In this document: positions 1 to 14,500 of the stretch, piece by piece
Numbering within the stretch: position 1 is the first letter of the stretch
Layout of the letters: the number at the start of each line of letters is the position of its first letter
Assembly (NCBI GenBank): GCA_018389105.1
Contig: JACATO010000039.1
Location: 744,001-808,000 of the forward strand
Reading direction: 5' to 3'
DNA from: Nautilus pompilius
Taxonomy: Eukaryota > Mollusca > Cephalopoda > Nautilida > Nautilidae
Length of the DNA stretch: 64,000 nt
Notes under the pieces: model-generated
Databases searched by the model: none
What the model saw: only the letters and a program-made list of their open reading frames with translations
Told to the model about the DNA's origin: nothing
Program-made: the position numbers and the translations under genes

Positions 1-798
1 GATTAATCATGTGATTAGTTGTTGTGATGCACACAGACTGCTACACCCAAAACCATTCTGTTCCAAATACTATGGCATTACTGTGATGAGTTTGATACTT
101 CTTTTGCAGCTATCACTTTATGACATATACTATATACTGTAACATCTGTACTCTTTTATAAGTGCAGGTCAAGTGAATAATGTTATGCCCCCAAATATCA
201 TTGTTGCTTACCTTCTTTGTAGAAAAATCATTTTGGTATTTACCTAATTCTAACTTGCACCCCCGACAAGGTTTTTTTTTTCTTTCTTTTGCTTTTTTCT
301 TGTTCTTGATATAAACAGTTAATGAAATTTATGATTTCTAACTGGCTTCATAAACTTCTAAGATTTTCTTTAATAATATTAGTGATTGCTATCAATGACA
401 ATTTTCTATCTATATCTTTATTGAATAAAAAACATTTTCACTTGAATATCTCTAGTCTAGGTTTTCTTTAGGACTACCTGGAGGACACATTGAGCATCTT
501 GCTAAAATTATGTTCAAACCATTTAGTATTTACATGGCCCAATATACATAAAGTGAAAATTTATCTACTTTAAGCTGGTTTTGGCAATTGTGAAAATTGT
601 CAATCAATAAAATTTTAATATTTTAAAAAAAAAAACACCTTTATTGACAATATAATAAATGCTTATTTTGAAGTGTTTGGTTAAATGATGAAATTGAACT
701 TTCTCAAGAACTGTTTACAATTGCATTGCATATTAAAATATGAATAGATGGTGGACTCATCTTTTTACAAATCAAGATTACTGCTAACTTTTAGATTA

Positions 799-1085
799 TG
801 GGCAGTGTGATGATCCAGTGGTAGACTACTGGATTGCGGCAGTCGAGGATCCTAGTTCAATTGGTACATTGAACTAAGTTAGTTTGGCACCTCCCCAGTA
901 TAATTTCTTCTTGCTCTTTACTAGCTGGCTGCATGGGCTTTCTCCAACATCTAAAAGTGAAGGGTTTAGTAAGGCTTTCCCTGCTGAGTCTTTAAGGTCC
1001 AGAATTGGCAACACTTCCTAGCAGATAGCCACAGCACTATGCTTCTAACCTGGAATGTCTGTCTCTGATAGACATCAATGTGCAA
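799..1085 (+). mobile_element. tRNA-derived SINE, copy 1
   Basis: The head has an A-box-like stretch (TGATCCAGTGG) followed by a B-box-like stretch (AGTTCAATTGG), the layout of an internal RNA polymerase III promoter in tRNA-derived SINEs. The body (AGCTGGCTGCATGGGC, then a region ending TTTCCCTGC) recurs in diverged form at about 47898-48048, which shows it is a dispersed family. The ends are approximate and no target-site duplication was resolved. Confidence 0.55.
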
Positions 1086-2524
1086 CATAATTATTGTAGT
1101 TACATTTATATAAATACATTTTAGAGTATTAATTTATAAATATGAAAACATTGGTAGGTTTTCATACAATGGGAAGCAAGCACCTAATTTACTGTTCATT
1201 TTGCTAAAATATATGAATTTGTTGATTTAGCATATTTTAAATTACCTTTAAAAAAATAAGATATTTAAAATTAAATCCTTGTTGATTGCCGAATTGTAAT
1301 ATATGGAAGAACTAGCTGAGGTACTGTTGCTGTATTGTAAAAATGGATTTTATAAAAGGCTTTGTATTGTGCAGTAGCTTAAAACCTTTCCCGGATTCTG
1401 AACTTCCTACAACCAAAATTTGGGGTCTCTGGGTGCCATGGTTTGGTTATGAAAGAGTAACAAACAAATGTACAAACCCTTGAAAATATGTATTAGGTTC
1501 CATTGTGCTTTTCTGGATTAAAGTGTAAAGTTTAGTTTCTTGTTTATTGCACATGTTTTCACATCTCCATAGAAAGCAGACTGACAACAAGTTTGTGTGT
1601 TGAAAGGATAACTTAAAATTTTTAGTTTCATTTTTCATCTATGCCAAAATCTTGAAATAAATGGAAATTTAATTAATTTCTCATTTTAATATTCTGATTT
1701 GGTATCTTCTTTATGCTATTATATCAATAAATATTGTTGATACAATGTTTTTTTCTACTTAAGTCAGAATTTGCAACTTATGTGCATTTAACATACACCA
1801 TTATTTTTTTCAGATTATACAAAGTTAGCTTTTGCTTGCAAAAAAGTCTTATTCAGTGCAATTTAACAAAATGATTGAAAAGACAATTCTGTGTTAATTC
1901 AAGTTTTAACTTTATACTGAAAATAAAAAACAGTATTAAATACTTTTTTTAAGTGTTAGTTTTCTTGAAAGGTTATATCATATTTTTCACTTTTGCTTTG
2001 TCTTTACAACCTTTAGTAAATATGGCTTTTGTTTAGGGGCATGGGTACACAGAAAAGATCATTTTCAAACAATCCACTGGTTTTCTATAGCCTGGCTCCT
2101 CCTACGTTTCTTAACTACTGCCAACATTTAAGTGCAACAGCTTGACAGAATCATCCTAATTTCAGTTTCATTTTTTCTTGAGTTTTTAAATTTCCAGGTT
2201 GTTTACTACTACCATTTAACAGCAACCACTTGTTATCGTGTTAAGCAAACTGTTGAAATTCTTATAAGTTATCAACTGGCTCACCATATTTACTATTATA
2301 CTAGTCACTGCACAGAAACTCTGATGTAATAATCTTATATGTTCTGTTGTATGGCTTCAGATCACAATATATGTTAGGTTTAACTGGTATTTGAGTGGTT
2401 AACGGGTGCTTGTTTCTGCTCTCTGATAGTTACAATAAATCAATATATTTATTATTTATTTCCACTTTAAAATAAAAATGTTCTATTAACTTTTTAATAT
2501 TGAGGAAATGCAATATATAATGAG

Positions 2525-2665
2525 CATAAACATTCAGACAATTTTTAAGATGGCTGCACAAAATGCATATATTTGATTAAAACTTTTAAAAATAACATTA
2601 AAAAGTCATGGACTCAAATAGCACACATTTCAGTGATCCAAATGAAAAGAAAATGAAAGGAAAAT
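2525..2665 (+). repeat. Unclassified dispersed repeat, copy A
   Basis: This stretch resembles 11492-11625 in the same orientation. Shared blocks include AAGATGGCT followed by ACAAA, a run of TTTTAAAAA, AAGTCATGGA, CTCAAATAG, and AAATGAAAAG or GAATGAAAAG. The blocks keep the same order and similar spacing, with small indels. No coding capacity or terminal repeats were seen, so it is probably an old non-autonomous element. Confidence 0.5.
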
Positions 2666-5446
2666 TTTAATTTAAAGTGCAGAGAGTAATAAAAAAAATG
2701 TAGAGTAAAATCATTCATATCACAGATGTGCCCATACGGATTCAGTTTCTTTAATCTTCTCTCAGTCATTAATTTTGACATAAAGTCTTTTGTGCTCCAT
2801 TTAGTAATCCTCAATGGACAACACAGAATGGAGACTCATAGTTATGTTTACTGCTACAAACTCGCTCATTCTCTCCCTGGAGGTGCACGTCCAGGTGTTG
2901 TCAGCTCTGCTATATGATGGAAAAATCTCTGGTATCAGCTTAAAGAAATTCACTGGCCTTGGATCATCGAGGACATCAATCTTTGGGTTGGCAGACTAAA
3001 AAAACACTGGCACATGGTTGGCTGGAGATGACTTGAACTCTGTTTGATGATCTCATGCTTGCTTTCACATTTGACATCTTCATTGCTGTCTGACCAGCTA
3101 AATAGTGAGATCCTAGGTATGAACATTTGAGAATCCCACTGTGTAGTTTGAAAAATTAAAACTTGTTGAGAGAAGCATTGTATTGCAAAGTTGATATGCA
3201 TCTGCTTGAGTTTGTCAATGAATTAGATGTTTAAATTGTTTATATCAGATCTATCAGTACCTGTGAATAGCTAACTTTATAATTAATGGTCAAGAGGCTG
3301 CTAACTTAAATAGTTTTATTAGAATTAAAATAAAAATCTAATGAATTTTGAATTTCTGCATATTTTTTAAAGACTTGGTTAACACAACGGTGTTCCTATT
3401 TTAAAATTTCATCTGAATCAAACTCTGAGTATGCTCTAATATGGCAGATGTTACAGGTTTTATAGTATATGTAATTGTAGGATTAAGAATCCAAGATTGT
3501 TTTTGCAAAATGCAAATAACCATTTAGTTGCCAATTAAGAAATCCAGAAAAATAATCTGCTAAATTAGTTTTCTAAAATGCAACTGAGGGAGAAAACTTT
3601 TTATCAGTTTTATTAAAAACAGAAGAGTGCAACTTTTTCTAATCTCACCTACCTTTCCTGAGAGAAATAACTATCTTGCACTGTCTGTCCAAGACAAATT
3701 AATAGAAGAATTTCAAACAACATGAATACCAATGTCTTTAGTTACTAAAGACTGTCCAAAAAATTTGTTGGAAATTACAAAAGCAGCAAAATTCATCAGC
3801 TCAAACTTTGATATCTGTAATAATTCTTCAAAAAAAATATATTTCAGCATTTTATAATTTATATCTAAATAAAACGTGGATTAACTGGTTAAACTGTTTC
3901 ACTGCTACTATTTCTCATATAATAGCTTCTAGGGAAAGAAACATTTGGAAGAAGAGTGTGCTGTTAAATTTGCCTATTACTAAGTTTAGGCTACTTTGTG
4001 AAGTTTATATTGTTACTATTTTTACTATGGAATAATAATCATTGAGTTTTCATTTTAAGTTAAATTGCTGCAGAATATATAAAGATTATGGCGCTTACAC
4101 ATTTTCCATTTGTTGTTGTATTTCACTTTTTACAAAGGTTCTATAAATCATAGGCACCAATGTAGTAACATAGTGATTACATTTTTTTTTTAATTCACAT
4201 TGGTTAATAATTAAAGATTCAATAATTTGTTTGCTTATGATAATGATTATTACTTTGTATGTATCTTTGTGTAATAAAGAAATCAGAAGGTGATAGAATG
4301 TCTTCTGAAGTTGATGAACATTTTGTTGTACGTAAAAGTTAAAACAGCTAAATGTGTGTTAAAGAAAGAACTGACTTTAGAAAAAATTCTTTGTCGTTCC
4401 CACTCAATAATATATTATGTTATGGTATACATGACACTACAATATCTGATAGGCATTATATATAGTTAAGAGAGGTTTAGTTTAAATCTCTAAAATAGTC
4501 TTTTTTAAGTAACCTCTTTAGGTTGGTTTAAGCTATTTTTAAAAATTAAGTTTCACGCTTATTTGACAAAACATCAGATATTTCTGAACATATTGATAAA
4601 ATATGCATCATTATCACTTTTATAGATTGAGAGATTTTTCTTAGATAATGTTAAATATTTGGACATAATGCATTTCTGTTTTAAAAAAATTTTGCCCCTC
4701 CAAGTCTTTTCAGTGCTTGTTTACATTGTGATTTCACTTTTTATGCTGAATCACCAAATGCTTTTAGGCACACTCTCTCTTTGCTTCCACATTAGCTAAC
4801 ATGTCTTAATTTAAAAGTTATTTATATCATGAGTGAGGCTTCATGGGAGCTTCCTGTAGGAATAAAAAGAAATAGTTTAAAAATCTCTCTCTCTCCCTCC
4901 TTTTTTCTTTTTTTAAAAGCAAAACTGTAGATCTAATTGTTTATTATTGCAATTGCTTAATTATTAACCAGTAAAACAAAACAAAAAACTTTGCTGGTTG
5001 GACACATTCAGGATTTCAGATATTTGATACATAAAGGTTATTTTTGTTTTGGTAATTTTAGAAAGTTTTAGTTTAGTAATTTTATATGAACAATTTACAT
5101 TGTTAATTGTGTTGCAGGTTTTGCTCACTAATTCTATTAATCTAATCATTTTGCAGGTATATTTATGTATGTTGTTGGATGTTTTAAAATAATTTTAAAA
5201 GAAAGAAAGTGCTGATGTGTTTTTGAATACAGATTTAATTTGATTTCAGCTTTAAAATTTTTGCTGTCATGTTTATTACACTTTATATATATCTAAAAAT
5301 ATAATGAAATTTTGATGCTACATTTCTGATAATGTGGATGTTGATAAAGTTTTAAACTATTTTTACCTTTCATTCAGTGTCTTTTTTGCATGATAATCTT
5401 ACTTGTTGCTTCATTATTATGTGTTTTTATTGGGTCGGGTGTGTAG

Positions 5447-5585
5447 GGTCGGAGATTGTCCCCAATGGGATTATGCTACCTGAAGACCGACAGGGGCGGA
5501 GCACTGGGGAGGCCTATGTGCAGTTTACATCACCAGAAATAGCGAAAAAAGCATTGGAAAAACACATGGCAACCCTGGGGCACAG
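5447..5585 (+). CDS. hnRNP H-like exon: second half of qRRM2
   Basis: The acceptor is TGTGTAG and the donor CACAG|GTGGGA. It enters in phase 1 (codon N|GG) and leaves with two bases of an Arg codon. It reads [19 protein letters not shown] and ends at GH(R), closely matching vertebrate qRRM2. Confidence 0.92.
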
Positions 5586-8500
5586 GTGGGAGGCTGGGCC
5601 TGTTGGGGCTTATCTCTTGTACAGTTTGTGTGGTTGAGTGGGAATTGTTTGGGAGATGTTAGTCTAAAAATGTTATGGGTAGGTTGAAAGTAGATAAACT
5701 TCAGTGGTAATAAAATAACCTAATTAATGATATGCTCTGTTATGATAATATTAAGTATAGGTGTATTTCTTGTATATTACTATATTACCCACATTTTAAT
5801 GATAATTTGGAAAATGAGCATTTCTGTAAAAAAAATAATAAAATGTATATAAGGAAAATATTTGTAAAGACTTAAGCTGTCATAAGCTGCTGTTCTGAAC
5901 TAAATATCTTACTTAGAAAAAATTATCTTTGGCACAGAAAGTGAATGTCTTTCTGGTTACCTTACCATTTCAAATCTCTCTTCAGTAGGTTCTGTAGTTT
6001 GCTGCAAATAGAATTAGTTCACATCTTAGGCCATACTGAAAGAGCTGGAATTGCATTTCATGAAATTTGTATATTAGAATTGCAGTCTTAGACACCTTTT
6101 CAAGCTATTAATTATGTGATCATTAACTTTAATTAGAAGAAACCAGTGCATCAATGTATAGATTCATTAGTTGATACCTGGTGGCAGATGCAGGTTAGTC
6201 ATCCATATAACTTGGAGTGTAAAATGTGACATGAAATTGTAATTTAAAAGGCATTTTTATCATTTGAAGAACAATTCAGCATTTTTCACCATAAAATTAT
6301 ATTTGAAATTTGTCCCAAAAAAAAAAAAAAACTAGTGTGGGAATCACATTTGCAACAGATGTTTTATCAAAATTGCTTTTGGAATTAAAATTGTATAAGA
6401 TGTATTGTAATCTAGAAAATGCAAAGATTAACATTAAATGTTGGCTTTAAATGTTATATGGAATTTTTTCCAGAAAATTAAACAACAAATGTGCACAAGT
6501 TTTTTTAAAAACATTTTTACTTGATATTATGCACCCCAAAGATGCCAGAATGTTGAATTTGAAGATTTTGTGCCATTTAAAAAATAAAATTTTTAAATAA
6601 AAAAGAAAATGTTTATTGGTTGGGTTAATAGGATCTGCTTTCTGCCCCACATTTAGTAATTGTTGTTATTCAGATGCCTAACTACCTTAGCCTCCTTTAA
6701 TGCAGTTATCTTTGTAGTATGTGGATATCTTTCTGGTTTACTGCATTCATTTGTAAAGTCCAACCAAATAGATAGAAATTTTGTGTAAAGATGTTCCAAT
6801 TATCCATTTAAAGACCTTTCAAAATATTACATCCTTGTCCTTATTGTGAGGTCTGATGCATTTGGGTTTTTTAATTTTAAAATTTTTTCCCATTTGCAAA
6901 GGACAATACTGGTGATGATGCCAAAGTCTGTAATTATTTATTACCTTGCAAGTCAAAGGCTCAAACATTTTCTGGATCTCAGATTTGTTGCAGAATATAA
7001 TTTCAGCTTGAGTATCTTCTATAAGTTGCTGGCTGTGCATTCTCATATTTTTCTTTCATGACGACTAGGAAAACAGTTTCTAATTGGAATTGCCAGAAAG
7101 AGAATTTCATATTTTGTGCCAAATGCTTGTAATTTTTCACTAGGTTTGTTATTTTGTAATGATGCACAAAGCAGCTTAAAAGGACCTATCTGAATCTTTA
7201 TCCTAATACACATTTTCAGTTTCTTTTTGTTTGTTTATTCTGAAATAAATGAAAATATGCTCAGATTTTGAACTTTAAAACTACATTGGCCAAACCTGAA
7301 TAGTGCAACACCCTTCTCATTTCTCTAATTGGGAGTCAACTAATTTTTATTCACACAATTTACCCATTCAGCTTATTCACCAGATGTTGAACAAAGCTAT
7401 TTTACTTAAGAAAACTTAACATTTAGATTGTTTTATTTTTCCATTATTTATTTTTTTAAAAACAAATATATATATTTAATGGTGTTACTCAAATTTATGA
7501 TTTTCATAGATTCTAAATAAATGAAGGTCTGTCCGATAAATTAACTATTTTTTCTTAATCCTTGAGGTGAAGCAGTTAAACAAAAAATTAGAAAGAAAGG
7601 AAAGTAAAAATCTTGTGTGAAAAAGGTTTTGTCATGTAACTGTTAGCAATGGTGACCATAAATATATGTTTAGTCTTATATATATTTTAAATAATAGTAA
7701 TTGTTGTTAATAATTTTGCAACCTTACTAAATTTTACATTTGTTTGAAAACAAGAACAAGAACACATTGATTTAAAGATTATTAAATTTCAGTGGTTTCA
7801 ACAAAACTTAGAATTCTGCTGTATGATCATTCCAGTATTAAGAAGAACAGTGATCTATTTGGCATTCTAATTACAGGATAACGAATTATCTGCATAATTA
7901 ATTCCTAATGTAAATTTTGTAGTCCCATGGGTTTGAATAGTGATGGGATTTAGTTTTTAGTCAGTTTGATAGCTTGATTGCATTTAATTATTTTTTTCCT
8001 AAAGCAGCAAGATAGATAATTTTGTTTAAACTTTGAAAAATATATAATAAATGTAAAAACCAAGAAAAGCTGCTTTGATGCTCTAATTTAAAAAATCACT
8101 TAAAAATATTTATAGGTAATTAAAACAAATGAGACAAAATGCTCACACTTCAACATTATTTGATTGTCTAATTTTTAAAAATTGTAATTATAAAACTGAA
8201 AAAAAAATAGCATGCTAAATTAAGCAGGTGGAACTGAATGGTTAGATATTTATTTTTGTTACCCTACTGGTGATTGTGCAGATCTGAATGCAAATTTGGA
8301 ATACATTTTTATAAATTTTACTATTAAATAAATTTATTTGATTGAACATAAATAAGACAGACAAATTTTTTTAGAAGCCAAATTGTGATTGTTCAGATGT
8401 TGGCTGCATGTATATGATATAAATGAGTTTTTGAGTTGATATAAAAATCTGGAGATGGGAAGATGTTTTCATATTATTTTGACAGCGGCTGTAGCTAGAA

Positions 8501-11500
8501 ATAAAAAAAAAATTAGGTAAACATCTATTATTAAGTTACTAAATAATTCTGTAAATAGATTTTTAAAAATTTAGTCTTGTTTTAATCCTTTCAAACAAAA
8601 TCAGCTACTGCTGATATTACAAAATTAGATCCTTATAACCCTTTCTTACAATTGTATTTAGAATGAAGGTGACACTGGTTATTTGTAATATTATGTTGTA
8701 TTTAGCTTTAATTAAAGGAAGAGAAAAAAATGAAATTCATGTACTTTAAGTAAGAACAGCATTGTTTAAATTAAAGGGAAAGTCTGCTAAAGTAACAGTT
8801 TCTAAATACTGTTCTTAGTAGTTTTAAATAGTTTTTTTCTTTTTTATGTAAAAAAGAGAGAGAGAAAAATTCTATTTTAGATACTAGCGTTCTCGGTGGC
8901 AGTTATGTCGTTTAGAAATAGTAGTAAGCTCTATAATCTTTTCAATGTTTCACTTTAGATATCTTAAAAATAAAGGTAGAGTCTTTGTATGATTACACAG
9001 AAGTTTAAATCAATAATTTCTTATTCCAGGAAAGAAAAAATAGTCATTAAAAATAGCTGACCTAATAAACACAAATATTGTAAGTTAGGATAATGTATAT
9101 TGCTACATGTTATGATAGGTTTATTTTTACAACTACTATATTACTAAAATTGAAAATCCTATGCAGTGCCACTAAAAGCAAAGAAAGTAAGAAAAACAAA
9201 ATTACAAAATTGCTTTACAAAACCAAGTCTTATTTATTTTTAATAGTATCAAGAATTTAAGAAAACTAGCAGAAGCTGAACTTTACTTAATGTTGGCCTA
9301 AGAGACTTGAGTGCAACCATAGAGTAGGAAGACATATAAAAAGCATCCAATCTGCCTATCAGAAAAGTTTTGCTCTGCATTAATTTGCTATGTCAAGATA
9401 TTTGTCCATTCTTCCACAGATCTGATTAAAGATTTTCCGTAAAAACCACTTTTCAAAATTATCATTCATTTCTTTTAGATTCTTCAGCTAAAATTATAGC
9501 ATATGTGTTTCTTAGAAATCTGTAGAAACTGATCTTTTGCTGTTGTCTGCTGTATAGTCATATTTATGGTCTCTCATTTTTACTCTTAGTGAGTTTACTT
9601 TACATAGCTTTAATTGATTTCTTCAGTGGGGTGGGGTCATGCTGAAATAATTCACAGGGTCGACATCATCCATATATTGTCAGAAATTTTTAATTTAGTT
9701 TTTAGACAATAGCTTAATTTTAATTTGAATATATCTATTTTTAGTATGTTTTTATAATTTTTCGTCGGACTTCCCCTTTAATGGAAATAATGAGAGGCTA
9801 AAGAATATTTGGCTAATTTCTTTAAAATAGAAAGAAGAAAAGTAAAATCAGTTCCATTAAGCAAAAAGTTATTTGGTTTAGCTATTTTGTTAGTGTGGAG
9901 TATGGAAATTCTATAAATTTTGCACTTTTTCTGCTGGTTCTTCCCAACTCACTGTTGAATGTAAAATCCATTTTAGTAGTGGTCAAAACCAGAAAAATTT
10001 CCATCGCAGTCAGGCCAGCACCAACTTGGCCATAGTATTACTTTATATTTTAAAAAAAAATCTTTTGTAGCATTTTTGTTTTTACGGTGATTTTAAAAAT
10101 TGAAAATGGGTAGCTTTACATTGTGAATAACATTTACCCAGTCTCAACATAATGAATTTATAATCAAGACTTTTTGTTCCACAATGCTGTAATGTGTGAA
10201 AATGTTCTGAAATTATGCAGTATGATGCAAGTATATGAATGATGATGTGTATAGCAGGATTCTATTATGAGTTGAAAAACTGAATATCATTTTTTTGTAA
10301 TGTAATCGATTTTATTATCAATTCATCGACGTATTTTAGTGGATAATTGTTTAGCTAACCTAATATGTTAAAAACTTTAATAAATAAAATTGAAAGTAGC
10401 TTTTAAACATCCTTGCTAAATGCATGAATATTTCCTACATTAGCAATTTTCATATTTGCATGTGTGTGGTTGTGTGAAAGGACTTTTTTTTTTTAGTTTT
10501 ATTTTTTTATTATTTATTTTAACTATTTTATTAATATCTTATTGACTTAGGAAAATTTAATCCACAGGATACATTAATCAAATTGTTTTTAATTGTTTCT
10601 TTTAGCTATCTATATGCAAAATATAAGATTATTTTGTGCATGCTTAAAGTAATTTATTTCTTCCATTTTGAGTTTGAATAATTTAGTTGGGTGCACACCA
10701 AAATGTTGTATTCATCAATATAGTAATTTTTATGTTAATCTTTTTTTTTTTTTTAAATTTATAGTTGATTTCTGATTAAAAGGCACTTCAAGTACTGAAC
10801 AGTTTATAATTATTTTGCACCAAATGAAGAATTTTTGGTTTTAATGTTTGTCATGTGGATTAAATTAATGTGGATGACTTGTGGTTAATTCTTCATGTCT
10901 TGTAAGGAACAGATTGGTAATGAATGTCTCTTGTCCGTGTTTTAGGTACATAGAATGTTTTCCTAGCACACTAAATGAAGCTTACATGAACGTGGGACCT
11001 CCCAGGAGAATGGGCTTTATGGCTGGAAACAGACCAGGACCCTATGACAGAAACGACAGGTTTAGTGCAGGGATGAATGCCATGAGTGGTGGATTTGGGG
11101 CTGGCGGCTATGGACGTGGACGAGGAGGACGAAATGTAAAAGGTTTGCCTCAGATTAATTTGGAGGGGGCTTGGGTAATTATATCAATGAAGGAAGTTTA
11201 ACACTATTAATACATTGATAAATGCTGGAGGAAAAAGACAAAGTTTGTTGTTAAAATGAATCTGCTATGGTTCTTTTTTATGCTGTCTTGAAAATTGTTG
11301 TGGGTTCATTTTGGATCAAGAACATGCACTTAAGTGTATTTTCTTCAGAATGTTGCATGAAATTTTTACATTTTTGGTAATCACATGCTTTAATTTTTAT
11401 TGGTGGTATGGCAAATATAAATACTGGGAAGTGCTATTTATAATTCAATGCTTTCCTGTTCAGAAAATTCAATATTTTGCATGCACAAATGGTCAGGTAA

Positions 11501-14500
11501 TTTCTAAGATGGCTATACAAATGTATCTATGCAATTAAAATTTTTTAAAAAAAGTATTCAGAAGTCATGGAATGACTCAAATAGTGTACATAATTTAGGT
11601 TAGTATTTAGAATGAAAAGAAAAAATCAATTATACAAAAATGACTTCTACATAAACAGAAGGACAGATTTCACTGTCATATTCTCTCTCATAGCAAGTAA
11701 ATAGAGCACCTGGGTAATGCTTGTTGATGCAACTAGTTTGACTAGTGAAATCACTTTTGTGGGAACACTAAGCACTAAATATACAGAGGAAGTGATAATG
11801 TGGACCATTATTCTTCTGCAAGTATTATCTATAGTATAGATGGCAGTAACTGTTAAATAATTTGCCAGTGCTTGAAAAAAGGATTTAAATGTTTCTATTG
11901 TTGTTTGGCATATTCCTCCAAAAGTTGAAAAATTTTTTTAATTTGTGATTTTTGTAATGCGACTCAACATATTTCGGTGAGGAAAGTTATCAAATAAAAT
12001 AACATTGGTTACTGATTTGAATTATGATAATATTACCTTTTCCTTTTGTTTGAAAATGAAATAAAGCAGATTTTACTTTTTATAGCAGTAAAAAGAAAAT
12101 ACTTTTTATGTTTATCTTACATTTTTTTTTTAATCAGCAGTATATTTTCGAGTGTTTTAAAAAGACCAAGTTGGTGGTTAAAATATAGATTTTTATCCTG
12201 TTAGGGATAACTTTTTTTTTTTTTTTTTTTCTTCCTTCCATATCCATACAAATGATAAATTAGTGTTTATATATAAACCGAGAAGTCAATAATATGAATA
12301 TAGTATTTATTTATAAATATGCATTTCCCCGTTTGGGAAACATCTGGAAATAAATTTGATTGTTTGAACATTGCAGGATTTTTTGAGGATGACTATGATG
12401 AATATGGTGGTGGTTATGGTGGTGCTATGGGTTTTAGTGGTGGAATGAATCGAAGAGGCAATATGAGACCTCAGGGCAGGGGTAGATTACAAACAGTTCT
12501 GAACAGACCACGAGGAGCTACTCCAGGCAGTCACTATGTTAGTAAAACAGGCCACTCAGTGCACATGCGAGGTTTACCATTCCAGGCTATTGAGCAAGAT
12601 ATTAGAGATGTAAGTAGAAACAGTTTTTTTTTTTTTTTTAATTTAAAAAAAAAATTCTGGAGGTTGGTTTGACTGGCTTTAAAAAAAAAAAAGATATCAA
12701 ACAGAATTTCAGAATAATTTGATTTACTTAAGAGTATTAACCTGTTCACAGCTCTGGTAGCATTAGTGTCTTTCTGCCAGCAAACAGTTTTTCTACAGTC
12801 CAAGGTATCTCACACTCTTAAGCAGAAAGCCACACCACATACTTCTACTCATTGATATATCATAGTAGCTAAAAACCTCAAACTTGGTATAGCAGCTGGC
12901 ATAAAAATACTATTTCTGTAGAAATTTATAATTGATGGAAAGATAAATCATTGTGTAATGATTGTTGAAAAGAATTAAAATCTTTGCTGATGCACTATTA
13001 AGTCTTTTTTATCTCAAAAGAAAAAAACAAAAAGTGGAATGAAATAATATCCATAGTAGTACAGTAGTGGCTGATTGATTTTAATTTTTACATGCAGGTT
13101 TATTATATTCAGTCGATAACCAATTCAGCAATTACTCTGAAAGTAATTAAATTATACATACCACAGTCTTGCCAAATGTGTAAAAAAAATTTAACCTTTG
13201 AATAAACTATAGGTTTTTGAAAATTACTAATGAGAAATCAATTATTTTATCACATTTTCAGTCATTTTAAATTGGCATGAATCAAAAACTGTGCCAAAAT
13301 ATCTGAAGTTACCATGAAGCATTTTTAACAAAAATATTGCCTGAATCTGAGACCTGACTTTTTATAATACACAAACATGCAATACATTTGTCCCCCGGTA
13401 TTCGCGGGGATTACGTTCCTAGAGCACCCGTGAATATTGGACGTGGTCCATAAAAATGCCTATAAATGTCAAAATATAATGTAAAATATAAGTAAATAAA
13501 TAATAATAATTTAATAAAAAATACAACACTCAGCGAAACACTCGAGATAGCTACACGCAGTAAACAGGGATGATGCTGGGCAGCAGCCAATCAGCAGCAA
13601 GGAGAAATGAATAAAGCTCTTGGATTGGCTACTTTCAAACCTCCAGCCAATAGTGTTTATTTTATATTGATATTTTGCTGAATTTATGTTAGTATTTATA
13701 TTACAAAATTAGTAAATTATATTGTTATTAATAATTTAGCATTAAAAAGCATGAAAAAATATATATTGCCACGAAAAAAGCCATAAAAATCGCGGAAGAT
13801 ATTTGCGATTCTGTGAATATGCGGGGGTTTCCACGAACAATTGTTAGTTAGGTTCTAAGAAAATTCTGCGGGTAACCAGGGTCGCGAATGCCAAACTGCG
13901 ATTATGTGGGGGTTGACTGTATTCACAATAAAGCATACTTAACTCATTTTACTGATAGTTAAGGTAAAATCTTAATTTGTAAAATATTTCAGTGAAACCT
14001 GTGAAAATCAAAAGAAAAGAAGTTCATGTGATCAACAAACAGAAGCATATCTTTTAACGTATTATGCAAGTAAATTTCTGCAAATTATCATCATGAAATG
14101 CAAATGTGATCACATGTTCATTATTAATTAACAAGTTAGATTAGAAAACTTGTAATTTCTCTTCAAACAATTACCAATGCTTGGATCTGATTTATATTTT
14201 TCTAAAATATCAAATTTATATCCAAACTTTACAAATGGGCTACATTTTGTTTTAACTTAGTTTTAATTTATTTGAACAGTTTTTCTCTCCGCTGGAACCT
14301 GTAAGAATAGAGTTTGAATACAGAAATGGTCGGCCAACAGGAGAGGCTGATGTTGACTTTGCTGCTCACCAAGATGCAGTGTCAGCCATGGAACGACACA
14401 AAAACTACATCCGTGAGTCAAAAACGTTTTAAAATGAGAATTTTAAGGAATTTTAACCCTTGCTAGAGTATGGAAGCCATTGTTTAGATAGATAGATAGA

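Larger units (their letters stand above)
1..5446 (+). other. Upstream intron of the hnRNP H-like gene
   Basis: No coding exon was found here. The first recognisable hnRNP exon opens at 5447 in the middle of a domain and in phase 1, so this AT-rich stretch is read as intron. The exons for qRRM1 and the first half of qRRM2 must lie before the window. It holds a tRNA-like SINE (about 799-1085) and one copy of a dispersed repeat (about 2525-2665). The small open frames here have no recognisable homology. Confidence 0.6.

Noticed and set aside
799..870. Possible tRNA gene
   Set aside because: A- and B-box-like motifs are present, but no full cloverleaf could be drawn, and the sequence continues into a body shared with another locus, so it is called a SINE.
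5586..10945. Extra hnRNP H-like exons in the long intron
   Set aside because: Exons 5447-5585 and 10946-11142 join in frame within one conserved GHRYIE block, leaving no room for a constitutive exon between them.
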